Assembly: GCF_029869545.1 (NCBI RefSeq)
Contig: NZ_JARWQD010000119.1
Coordinates: 1-37,919, forward strand
Reading direction: 5' to 3'
From: Nocardia wallacei
GTDB taxonomy: Bacteria > Actinomycetota > Actinomycetes > Mycobacteriales > Mycobacteriaceae
Length of the DNA: 37,919 bases
In this document: positions 30,241 to 37,221 of the stretch, piece after piece
Position numbering within the stretch: the stretch's first letter is position 1
Layout of the letters: every line of letters starts with the position of its first letter
Translations under genes and position numbers: made by a program
The notes under the pieces: generated by a model
Databases searched by the model: none
What the model was told of the DNA's origin: nothing
What the model saw: only the letters and a program-made list of their open reading frames with translations

Positions 30241-30302
30241 ATGCGACCACTGTGACCAGCCTTTCCTGCGCGAAATGTGTTGCTGTGCCACAGTGGTCGC
30301 AT
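30241..30302. repeat. Perfect 14-base inverted repeat after the ABC permease
   Basis: ATGCGACCACTGTG (30241-30254) and CACAGTGGTCGCAT (30289-30302) are exact inverted copies 34 bases apart, starting 8 bases after the permease stop. The structure could terminate the exporter transcript. The right arm overlaps the start of the small downstream gene, so it could also affect that gene's expression. Confidence 0.65.
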
Positions 30303-30498
30303 GCAGTTGGGGAGTTCGGGAAAATCCGGCCGGTTGCGCAACCGGCTCATCGCCGCCGCCCTCGTCGGATTCGCGGGCAGTGCCGCGTGGCTGGCGGCCC
30401 GCCGCCGCCCGCAGCTTCCGGAACCCGCCGCCGAACCGCCGCGCCTCGGCTACTCGACCAACGGGTCCACACCGCCGGAAGCCGCCCGGTTGCCCTAG
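30277..30498 (+). CDS. Small single-pass membrane protein
   Basis: A 73-residue protein from GTG 30277, or 65 residues from ATG 30301. It has a basic stretch ([10 protein letters not shown]), one membrane helix [17 protein letters not shown], then [14 protein letters not shown] and a polar end. The helix followed by an Arg-Arg-Arg and Pro-rich tail recalls the C-terminus of CwsA, encoded beside ppiA in mycobacteria, but the long N-terminal part of CwsA is missing. It could be a shortened cwsA; similarity is weak. Neither start has a good ribosome site, and both sit within or beside the inverted repeat. Confidence 0.45.
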   Translation: MLLCHSGRMQLGSSGKSGRLRNRLIAAALVGFAGSAAWLAARRRPQLPEPAAEPPRLGYSTNGSTPPEAARLP

Positions 30499-30559
30499 CA
30501 CGCGGCGGCGCGGCCCGAAGACGGTGGGATGCAATGCGGTTCACGGTCTGCGTGGCACG

Positions 30560-31096
30560 ATGATGGGCGTGACCTCACCGAATCAGACCGCCGTGGCAAC
30601 GCTGCACACCAACCACGGCGACATCAAGATCTCGCTCTTCGGTAACCACGCCCCGAAAACGGTGCGGAACTTCGTCGGCCTCGCCGACGGGTCGGCGTCG
30701 TACACGACGCAGAACGCGAGCGGCGGTACGTCCGGCCCGTTCTACGACGGCTGCACTTTTCACCGTGTGATGGACGGGTTCATGATCCAAGGTGGTGACC
30801 CGACCGGCACGGGACGCGGCGGACCCGGCTACGAGTTCGGTGACGAGTTCCATCCCGAACTGCGCTTCGACCGCCCGTACCTGCTGGCCATGGCCAACGC
30901 CGGGCCGGGCACCAACGGTTCGCAGTTCTTCATCACCGTCGGCCCGCAGCCGCACCTGAACCGCCGCCACACCATTTTCGGCGAGGTGGTGGACCCGGAT
31001 TCGCGCAAGGTGGTCGACGCCATCGCCACCACCGCGACCGACCGCAACGATCGCCCGAAGGAGCCGGTCGTCATCTCCTCCGTCACCATCGCCTGA
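30560..31096 (+). CDS. ppiA: Cyclophilin-type peptidyl-prolyl cis-trans isomerase
   Basis: A 178-residue cyclophilin that speeds proline isomerisation in protein folding. The whole chain is recognisable: [48 protein letters not shown] (active-site Arg in FHRV and the QGGDP loop), [17 protein letters not shown] and [13 protein letters not shown]. It has no signal peptide, so it is cytoplasmic, like PpiA of M. tuberculosis (Rv0009), which it closely resembles. Starts at ATG 30560, ATG 30563 and GTG 30569 are all possible; none has a strong ribosome site. The rhomboid gene follows after 16 bases. Confidence 0.95.
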   Translation: MMGVTSPNQTAVATLHTNHGDIKISLFGNHAPKTVRNFVGLADGSASYTTQNASGGTSGPFYDGCTFHRVMDGFMIQGGDPTGTGRGGPGYEFGDEFHPELRFDRPYLLAMANAGPGTNGSQFFITVGPQPHLNRRHTIFGEVVDPDSRKVVDAIATTATDRNDRPKEPVVISSVTIA

Positions 31097-31112
31097 GTCT
31101 CATCGGAGTTCC

Positions 31113-31979
31113 GTGAATCCCCACCCGCCCGCGCCGACCTGCTTCCGCCATCCCGATCGGCCCACCGGCCTGGCATGCACTCGGTGCGGGCGGTCGGCCT
31201 GTCCGGACTGCCTGCGCCCGGCCTCGGTCGGTCAGCACTGCGTGGAGTGCCTGCGCCAAGGGCAGGCCGATGTGCGACCGGTGCGGACCGTCGCGGGTGC
31301 TCCCGCGGCGCGGCGGGCCGTTCCCTACGTGACCTACGCCCTGATCGCACTCAATGTCGCCATCTACGCGATCACGGCCGCGCAGGCGAACAGCGTTGCC
31401 GACAATCAGCGGTCGCAGCTGTTCTTCGATTGGGTGCTCGTTCCCCCGGCCGTCGCCGACGGGCAGTGGATTCGGGTACTCGGTTCCGGCTTCCTGCATT
31501 ACGGACCGGTGCACCTGCTGGTCAATATGTTCGCGCTGTACATCCTGGGCCGTGACTGCGAGATGGTGCTGGGCCGACTGCGGTTCGTCGCGGTCTACGC
31601 GGCCTCGCTGCTCGGCGGATCGGCGGCGGTGATGTGGCTGGCCCAGGATTCGGCGACCGCGGGCGCGTCCGGCGCGATCTACGGCCTGTTCGGCGCGATG
31701 ACGGTGATCCTGCTGCGGCTGCGGCAGAGTCCGACGCAGATGCTGGTGCTGATCGTGATCAACGTGATCATCAGCGTGTCGCTGCCCGGTATCTCGCTGT
31801 GGGGCCACCTCGGCGGGCTCGCCGCCGGGACCCTCGCCACGGGCGGCATCCTGTTCCTCCCGCAGTGGTCGAAGGCCAAGAACCCGGAGGTGGCGCGCAC
31901 GATCGGATGGGTGGCCGTGGCGGCGGTGATGGTGATCAGCCTCGCGCTCATCGGCGGCGCCGCGGCGTCGCTGGCCTGA
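31113..31979 (+). CDS. Rhomboid-family intramembrane serine protease with N-terminal zinc finger
   Basis: A 288-residue membrane protease. The N-terminal 50 residues hold a B-box-like Cys/His cluster (CFRHPDRPTG, CTRCGRSACPDC, QHCVECL). Six or seven helices follow. The catalytic serine lies in GASGAIYGLFGA and the catalytic histidine in LWGHLGGLAAG. The oxyanion-side HYGPVHLLVNMFALY motif is the rhomboid helix 2 signature. Rhomboids cleave membrane proteins within the bilayer; the substrates here are unknown. GTG 31113 has GGAG upstream. It is in operon with ppiA and converges on the PH-like protein gene with no gap. Confidence 0.92.
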   Translation: MNPHPPAPTCFRHPDRPTGLACTRCGRSACPDCLRPASVGQHCVECLRQGQADVRPVRTVAGAPAARRAVPYVTYALIALNVAIYAITAAQANSVADNQRSQLFFDWVLVPPAVADGQWIRVLGSGFLHYGPVHLLVNMFALYILGRDCEMVLGRLRFVAVYAASLLGGSAAVMWLAQDSATAGASGAIYGLFGAMTVILLRLRQSPTQMLVLIVINVIISVSLPGISLWGHLGGLAAGTLATGGILFLPQWSKAKNPEVARTIGWVAVAAVMVISLALIGGAAASLA

Positions 31980-32438
31980 TCAGTCGCGGACGAGCCCGTG
32001 CACGGTCATCGCGTCGAGCACATCCTGGGGATGCGTGCCCAGGTCCCAGCGGCCGAAGATCAGCAGCCGGTCGTCGCCGTCGTGCCGGACGTCGAGCTCG
32101 AGGTTCGGCACCCGGCGCCCGAGCCGCCGGAAACCGACCACCCGGGCCTTCAGGATCTGCTCGGGCCGGTACGCCACGGGCCCCAGCAGTCCGCGCACGA
32201 CCAGGACCGGTGAATCGCCGGTGACCACGGTCAACCGCGGCCGCTGACGCAGGCCCAGGGCGGCCAGCCCCAGCAGCAGCACCGCCGCGAGCCCGATCAG
32301 CAGGCGGCTCGGCGCGTCGGAGGCGAAGACGGCGGCGACGGCCAGGGCCACCCCGCCCAGCGCCGTCGCCGCGAGTGCGGCGGGCGGCGTGGACCAGCTC
32401 AGCCGGGTCTCCGAGTCGGATGCGGTCACGGTCCCCAA
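31980..32438 (-). CDS. PH-domain membrane protein (Rv0010c type)
   Basis: A 152-residue protein with two N-terminal membrane helices (about residues 19-40 and 46-62) and a C-terminal bacterial PH-like domain. The closing segment RLLIFGRWDLGTHPQDVLDAM closely follows the family; key words are GRWDLGT and DVLDAM. The gene lies between ppiA/rhomboid and crgA, as Rv0010c does. The start is uncertain: TTG 32438 is 3 bases after GAGGAGC, while GTG 32429 has GGGGA close by. The function is not established; location next to crgA hints at envelope or division. Confidence 0.8.
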   Translation of the reverse strand: MGTVTASDSETRLSWSTPPAALAATALGGVALAVAAVFASDAPSRLLIGLAAVLLLGLAALGLRQRPRLTVVTGDSPVLVVRGLLGPVAYRPEQILKARVVGFRRLGRRVPNLELDVRHDGDDRLLIFGRWDLGTHPQDVLDAMTVHGLVRD

Positions 32439-32525
32439 ACGCTCCTCGAGTTGTCCACAGAATCATCCACAAGTGTGAATGAATGACACGGATGTAGCGC
32501 CGTGACAGGGGGATTCACGGCCGGG

Positions 32526-32792
32526 TCAGCGCCACCGCATCGTCATGATCAGGCCGATCACCATGAGCCCGAAGCCGATCAGGAAGTTCCAGGCATTGAG
32601 GTTGGCCATCCACTCGATCTTGTCGTTGGCCAGGTAGTACACCAGCAACCACACCAGCCCGGCGAGCATGAAGCCGAGCATGATGGTGACGTACCAGACC
32701 GGCGAGGGGCCGCCCTTCACCTTCACCGGCGTGCGGCTGGCGGGATTGATCGTATAGTCGGTCTTCTTGCGGCGGACCTTCGACTTGGGCAT
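32526..32792 (-). CDS. crgA: Cell division protein CrgA
   Basis: An 88-residue membrane protein. The basic N-terminus [13 protein letters not shown] is followed by two helices (about residues 34-55, [21 protein letters not shown], given as [17 protein letters not shown], and 65-84, [17 protein letters not shown]). Between them is the short outer loop DKIEWM. CrgA recruits FtsI and other divisome parts at the septum and blocks premature FtsZ action in actinomycetes. The start ATG 32792 has AGGA just upstream. The length and place beside trpG and pknB match the gene in Mycobacterium. Confidence 0.94.
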   Translation of the reverse strand: MPKSKVRRKKTDYTINPASRTPVKVKGGPSPVWYVTIMLGFMLAGLVWLLVYYLANDKIEWMANLNAWNFLIGFGLMVIGLIMTMRWR

Positions 32793-32963
32793 GACGTCCT
32801 CGTATTCGGCGTACAGGTCGTACCGGCGGGGGAGTGCCGCTCGCACCTGCCGGTCTGACTAAAGGCTATCCCAGCTGGGTGTACACCCGGGGCCCGGACT
32901 GTTGTCGGCGGGCCCGCCAGGTATTCCCGCGACGGTGAATCGCCCGCCACGTAGTCTCGAACC

Positions 32964-33602
32964 ATGCGTGTACTGGTCGTCGACAATTACGACAGCTTCG
33001 TGTTCAACCTGGTGCAGTATCTGGGCCAGTTGGGTGCCGAGGCCACCGTCTGGCGCAACGACGACCCGCGGCTCCAACCTCTCGACGAGGTCGTCACCGG
33101 ATTCGACGGCGTGCTGGTCAGCCCGGGACCGGGGACTCCCGACCGGGCGGGCGCCAGTATCGAGCTGGTGCACGCGTGCGGTCGGCAGCGCACCCCGCTG
33201 CTCGGCGTCTGCCTGGGGCATCAGGCCATCGGCGCGGCCTTCGGTGCCACCGTCACCCGTGCGCCGGAACTGCTGCACGGCAAGACCAGTTCGGTCTTCC
33301 ATCTCGGCGCCGGTGTGCTGGCCGGGTTGCCCGATCCGTTCACCGCCACCCGCTACCACTCGCTGACCGTGCTCGAGGACACCCTGCCCGCCGAACTCGA
33401 GGTGCTCGGCCGGACCGAGTCCGGCGTCGTCATGGCGATGCGGCACCGCACGCTGCCGATCCACGGCGTGCAGTTCCATCCGGAGTCGGTCCTCACCCAG
33501 GGCGGGCATCGGATGCTGGCCAACTGGCTGGAGGTCTGCGGGGAACGCCCGGCCGAGGCCCTGGTCCGGCAGCTCGAGTCGGAGGTCGCGGCGCTGGTCT
33601 GA
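32964..33602 (+). CDS. trpG: Glutamine amidotransferase subunit (TrpG/PabA)
   Basis: A 212-residue class I glutamine amidotransferase. The N-terminus VVDNYDSFVFNLVQYL and the oxyanion strand SPGPGTPD are typical of anthranilate and aminodeoxychorismate synthase component II. The triad is Cys83 in GVCLGHQ with His and Glu in GVQFHPES. It provides ammonia to TrpE or PabB, neither of which is in the window. It may serve both tryptophan and folate pathways, as many actinobacterial copies do. The place between crgA and pknB corresponds to Rv0013. Divergent from crgA, it is followed by the reductase gene after 23 bases. Confidence 0.93.
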   Translation: MRVLVVDNYDSFVFNLVQYLGQLGAEATVWRNDDPRLQPLDEVVTGFDGVLVSPGPGTPDRAGASIELVHACGRQRTPLLGVCLGHQAIGAAFGATVTRAPELLHGKTSSVFHLGAGVLAGLPDPFTATRYHSLTVLEDTLPAELEVLGRTESGVVMAMRHRTLPIHGVQFHPESVLTQGGHRMLANWLEVCGERPAEALVRQLESEVAALV

Positions 33603-33625
33603 GAGGTGTCCGGGAGGATGCACCC

Positions 33626-34354
33626 ATGAGCGACAGCGATCGTCCCCACGTGCTGCTCTCGGTCGCGGTGAGCATCGACGGCTACATCGACGACGCCGGT
33701 CCCGAACGACTGCTGCTGTCGAATCCTGAGGACTTCGACCGGGTCGATGCGGTGCGTGCCGACAGCGACGCCATCCTCGTCGGGGCCCGGACGCTGCGCC
33801 GCGACAACCCGCGCCTGCTGGTCGGCAGCGCGGAACGCCGGGCCCGGCGGGTGGCCGCGGGCAAGCCGGAGTATCCGCTCAAGGTCACCGTCAGCGCGGG
33901 CGGCGACCTCGAACCCGGTCTGCGCTTCTTCCACACCGGCGGGGACAAGCTGGTCTACACCACCGACGCCGGAGCCGCGTGCCTCGGTGCGCGCCTCGCA
34001 GGCCTGGCCGAGGTCGTATCCCTCGGGACCACGGTGGATTTCGGCGCACTGCTCGACGACCTCGGGCGGCGCGGCACCGCCCGGCTGATGGTGGAGGGCG
34101 GCGGCCACATCCACACCGCCTTCCTGGCGAACGGCCTGGCCGACGAGCTGCTGCTGGCCGTGGCGCCGGTACTGGTCGGCGATCCGGACGCACCGCGATT
34201 TCTGAATCCCGCCGACTTCCCCGGCGGCTCCGGGCGCAGAATGGTCTTGGCGGATGTCACCCGCATCGGCGATGTCGCGCTGCTGCGCTATCTGCCCACA
34301 CGGACCGAGGCACCGACCGACGGAGGGCCGCACGTTATGGAATCCCCGCAGTGA
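33626..34354 (+). CDS. RibD C-terminal-type (dihydrofolate-reductase-like) reductase
   Basis: A 242-residue protein of the RibD_C reductase family, which in riboflavin synthesis reduces the ribosylamino-pyrimidine using NADPH. The fold is shown by LLSVAVSIDGYIDD, DAILVGARTLRRDNPRLLV, then LMVEGGGHIHTAF, DELLLAVAPVLVGDPDAPRF and the final strand VALLRYLP. GGGAGG lies 7 bases before ATG 33626. Its stop overlaps the GTG of a RibD-type deaminase gene by 4 bases (GTGA), so the two activities that are usually fused as RibD are here separate, reversed in order and coupled. Whether they act in riboflavin synthesis or in a related pterin/purine-derived pathway is open. Confidence 0.87.
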   Translation: MSDSDRPHVLLSVAVSIDGYIDDAGPERLLLSNPEDFDRVDAVRADSDAILVGARTLRRDNPRLLVGSAERRARRVAAGKPEYPLKVTVSAGGDLEPGLRFFHTGGDKLVYTTDAGAACLGARLAGLAEVVSLGTTVDFGALLDDLGRRGTARLMVEGGGHIHTAFLANGLADELLLAVAPVLVGDPDAPRFLNPADFPGGSGRRMVLADVTRIGDVALLRYLPTRTEAPTDGGPHVMESPQ

Positions 34355-34833
34355 CATCGCATTTCGCCGACCTGGGCGCGGAAAACCGTAAGACACACCG
34401 GTTCTGGATGCATCACGCGATCGGTCTGGCCCGCCTGTGCCCCGTCAGCCCGACCGCCTTCTCGGTCGGCGCGGTCGTCGTCGACGCCGACGGAGTCGAA
34501 CTGGCACACGGCTTTTCGCGCGAAACCGACGAGAAGGTGCACGCGGAGGAGTCCGCGCTGAACAAGCTCGGCGAGGACTCGCGGCTGGCCCGCGCCACCC
34601 TCTACAGCACCCTGGAGCCCTGCTCGCAGCGCGCCTCCCCGGACCGGGCGCCCTGCACCGACCGCATCCTGGCGGCCGGTATCGCGCGGGTGGTCATCGC
34701 CTGGCGCGAACCGCCCACCTTCGTAGCCAACTGCGTGGGCGTGGAGAAACTACGCGACCAGGGCGTCGAGGTGATCGAACTCCCGGACATGGCCACCGAG
34801 GCCATGTCCATGAACCGCCACCTGAATTTGTGA
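34351..34833 (+). CDS. RibD N-terminal-type pyrimidine deaminase
   Basis: A 160-residue protein of the cytidine/deoxycytidylate deaminase superfamily closest to the RibD deaminase domain. Zinc ligands are His64 with catalytic Glu66 (KVHAEESAL), Cys91 and Cys102 (LEPCSQRASPDRAPCTD). RibD proteins have LEPCSHxGRTPPC here, so the loop is longer and changed. The helix HRFWMHHAIGLARLC and the strand VGAVVVDADG are also family-like. GTG 34351 overlaps the reductase stop. The end VIELPDMATEAMSMNRHL is unlike usual RibD and may be the site where the reductase domain is lost. Expected reaction: deamination of a 2,5-diaminopyrimidine phosphate or similar; substrate not proven. Confidence 0.85.
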   Translation: MTSHFADLGAENRKTHRFWMHHAIGLARLCPVSPTAFSVGAVVVDADGVELAHGFSRETDEKVHAEESALNKLGEDSRLARATLYSTLEPCSQRASPDRAPCTDRILAAGIARVVIAWREPPTFVANCVGVEKLRDQGVEVIELPDMATEAMSMNRHLNL

Positions 34834-34924
34834 TGTACGGCATTCCGGCTGAACGGAACGCCTTTGCATCTTCAATGCGTCTCAATCAGTGATGGCAGAA
34901 GCCATCGAATGATTGGGAGGGATT

Positions 34925-35257
34925 ATGAAGTTCGCAAAGTTGCTATTCGTGTGCGCGTCTGTGCCCGTAATGGCCATGCTGGGTACGGCATACGCGCAGG
35001 CTGGTCCGGATTCCAGCTGCACGGACGGTCGCATCTGCGGGTGGGCGGGCACGTTCTACGGGGATGGTCGTGTGCTGGATTCGGCGCCGCCCGACGCTGG
35101 AGGCTGCGTCACCATCCCGACAATTCAATCCGCTGCCAATGTCTCCGGTCGCGCGATTACGCTGTGGAGCGGGTCGGATTGCACCGGTGACAGCTTCGTG
35201 GTGTCGGACAACTTCTACACCAGCATCGGTGGTCCCAAGAGTTCGATGTCGGCGTAG
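34925..35257 (+). CDS. Secreted I36-type peptidase inhibitor-like protein
   Basis: A 110-residue exported protein. The signal peptide is MKFAKLLFVCASVPVMAM followed by LGTAYAQA. The mature part (about 82 residues) has CTDGRICGWAGTFYGDGRV and later SAANVSGRAITLWSGSDC with TGDSFVV, the pattern of peptidase inhibitor family I36/SMI-like beta-gamma-crystallin folds. Four cysteines could make two disulfides. ATG 34925 has GGGAGG upstream. The gene and its flanks are clearly less GC-rich than the rest of the window, which suggests later acquisition. It is inserted between the RibD-like pair and pknB and ends at a strong terminator. The target protease is unknown. Confidence 0.8.
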   Translation: MKFAKLLFVCASVPVMAMLGTAYAQAGPDSSCTDGRICGWAGTFYGDGRVLDSAPPDAGGCVTIPTIQSAANVSGRAITLWSGSDCTGDSFVVSDNFYTSIGGPKSSMSA

Positions 35258-35272
35258 TAGTCGGCTGAGGCT

Positions 35273-35298
35273 GGGGCCGTCGTTGATACGACGGCCCC
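35273..35298. terminator. Strong terminator between the I36 gene and pknB
   Basis: GGGGCCGTCGT (35273-35283) and ACGACGGCCCC (35288-35298) form a perfect 11-base stem with a 4-base loop TGAT. It lies between the converging I36 and pknB stop codons and probably serves both. Confidence 0.8.
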
Positions 35299-35325
35299 AC
35301 GCATGTGGCCGTGTCCATCAAAGGA

Positions 35326-37221
35326 TCACGGTGGGGCCAAGACCCCGACGATGATCGTGATCGTGGCGTTCTTCGACATCGATGAGCCTGCCTTCGGCTG
35401 CTGATCAACCACACGGCCGATGCTGCTGGCGTCGAAGGTGCCCTGAGAGTTCTGGATGATCTGATTGGCTCCGCCGACCCAACCCGCAGCGCGTAGCCGG
35501 TCTACGGCCTGCGATGGGGTCGCTCCGACCAACGTCGGCATCTGGATCTGGTCGCTCGACACCTGCACGGTGATCGTCGAGCCCTTGTCTGCTGCGGATC
35601 CACCCGAGGGGTCCGTTGCAAGCACCTCGCCACTCGGACGTGACGACGGAACCTTCTGGACGACGACCTTGAAACCGCCAGGATTCTCCAGGTTCGCTTG
35701 GGCGACTTCGATCTGCTGGCCGACGACATCGGGGACGCGTACCTGCTCCGGGCCCTTGCCCAAGGTGATCTTGACGGTGCTGCCGACGTCTATTCTCGAG
35801 CCTGGGGTCGGGTCCTGTTTGATCACCTTGTCTTTGTCTTCGGTGCTGGACCAGTCGCGCTGGACCTCGGAGTCCAGTCGCAGGTTGGATGCCTTCAGCT
35901 GTTGTTCGGCCTGCTGCAGGGTCTGTTGCGCCAGCTGCGGCACGGGTACCTGTTCGGGGCCCTTGGACACCAGAACGGTGACGGTGCTGCCCTTTTCCGC
36001 ACGCGAGCCGCCGATCGGCTGCGTGCCGATGACGTTGCCGATGGCGATCTTGCTGTCCGCCTTGTCCTGGGTGGACACGTTGAAGCCGGCGTTTCTCAGA
36101 TCGTTCTGCGCCTGCTGCGACGATTTGTTCGACACATCGGGCACGGCCACCATCTCCGGGCTGCTGCCGGGGCCGATCAGAAACCAGAACAGCGCGAATA
36201 TCACCGCCAGCGCGCCCAGCGCGCCCGCCGCGATCAGGGCGGTGCGGCGGCGTGGTTCGTCGGGTTCGGGCTCCTCGATATCGTCGCGCTCCACGGTGCG
36301 GTAGGTGCGCGGCGCCGAATCCATGCTGCCGAGGATGGTGGTGCGGTCCTCGTCGGTCATCACCATCGGCGCGTGCGGCTTCTGCCCGCCGAGCACCCGG
36401 ATCAGGTCGGCGCGCATCTCCGCGGCCGTCTGGTAGCGGTTGGCCGGATTCTTGCTCATCGCCTTGAGCACGACCGAGTCCAGCTCGCGTGGCACGCCGG
36501 GATGCACCAGCGAGGGCAGCCGCGGATCCTCGCGCACGTGCTGGTAGGCGACGGCCACGGGGGAGTCGCCGGTGAAAGGTGGCTCGCCGGTGAGGATTTC
36601 GTAGAGCACGCAGCCGACGGAATAGACGTCGGAGCGCGCGTCGACCTGCTCGCCGCGGGCCTGCTCGGGCGACAGATACTGCGCGGTGCCGATCACCGCG
36701 GCCGTCTGGGTCATCGGATTGGAGCTGTCGGCGATCGCACGGGCGATGCCGAAGTCCATCACCTTCACCGCGCCCTGGCGGTTGATCATGATGTTGGCCG
36801 GCTTCATGTCGCGATGCACGATGCCGTTCTTGTGGCTGAAATCCAGTGCGGCGCAGACGTCGGCGATGACCTCCATCGCGCGCCGCGGCGGCAGCGGACC
36901 CTTGCCGCGCACGATATCGCGCAGGGTTTCGCCGTCGACGTACTCCATCACGATGTAGGGCAGCGGCCCGCCGTCGACCTCGGCCTCGCCGGTGTCGTAG
37001 ACCGCGACGATCGCCGGATGATTCAGCGCGGCCGCGTTCTGCGCCTCCCGCTTGAACCGCAGATAGAAGGTCGGGTCGCGGGCCAGGTCCGCCCGCAACA
37101 CCTTGATCGCCACGTCGCGACCCAGCCGCAGGTCGCGTGCCTTGTGCACCTCGGACATGCCGCCGAACCCGATGATCTCGCCCAGCTCGTAGCGAGAGGA
37201 GAGATTCTTCGGGGTCGTCAT
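35326..37221 (-). CDS. pknB: Serine/threonine-protein kinase PknB
   Basis: A 631-residue receptor kinase. The kinase domain (about residues 10-275) has the glycine loop GFGGMSEV, Lys40, HRDMKPAN with catalytic Asp138, the DFG motif and the activation loop TQT (Thr171, Thr173) before GTAQYLSPEQ. These numbers equal those of M. tuberculosis PknB. A juxtamembrane segment rich in acid and arginine leads to one membrane helix (LIAAGALGALAVIFALFWFLI, about residues 330-350). Four PASTA domains follow, each opening like VAVPDV, VPVPQL, VRVPDVVG and IQMPTLVG; they bind muropeptides and peptidoglycan. It regulates wall synthesis and division. The ATG overlaps the pknA stop by 4 bases, so the kinases are coupled. 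Confidence 0.96.
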   Translation of the reverse strand: MTTPKNLSSRYELGEIIGFGGMSEVHKARDLRLGRDVAIKVLRADLARDPTFYLRFKREAQNAAALNHPAIVAVYDTGEAEVDGGPLPYIVMEYVDGETLRDIVRGKGPLPPRRAMEVIADVCAALDFSHKNGIVHRDMKPANIMINRQGAVKVMDFGIARAIADSSNPMTQTAAVIGTAQYLSPEQARGEQVDARSDVYSVGCVLYEILTGEPPFTGDSPVAVAYQHVREDPRLPSLVHPGVPRELDSVVLKAMSKNPANRYQTAAEMRADLIRVLGGQKPHAPMVMTDEDRTTILGSMDSAPRTYRTVERDDIEEPEPDEPRRRTALIAAGALGALAVIFALFWFLIGPGSSPEMVAVPDVSNKSSQQAQNDLRNAGFNVSTQDKADSKIAIGNVIGTQPIGGSRAEKGSTVTVLVSKGPEQVPVPQLAQQTLQQAEQQLKASNLRLDSEVQRDWSSTEDKDKVIKQDPTPGSRIDVGSTVKITLGKGPEQVRVPDVVGQQIEVAQANLENPGGFKVVVQKVPSSRPSGEVLATDPSGGSAADKGSTITVQVSSDQIQMPTLVGATPSQAVDRLRAAGWVGGANQIIQNSQGTFDASSIGRVVDQQPKAGSSMSKNATITIIVGVLAPP

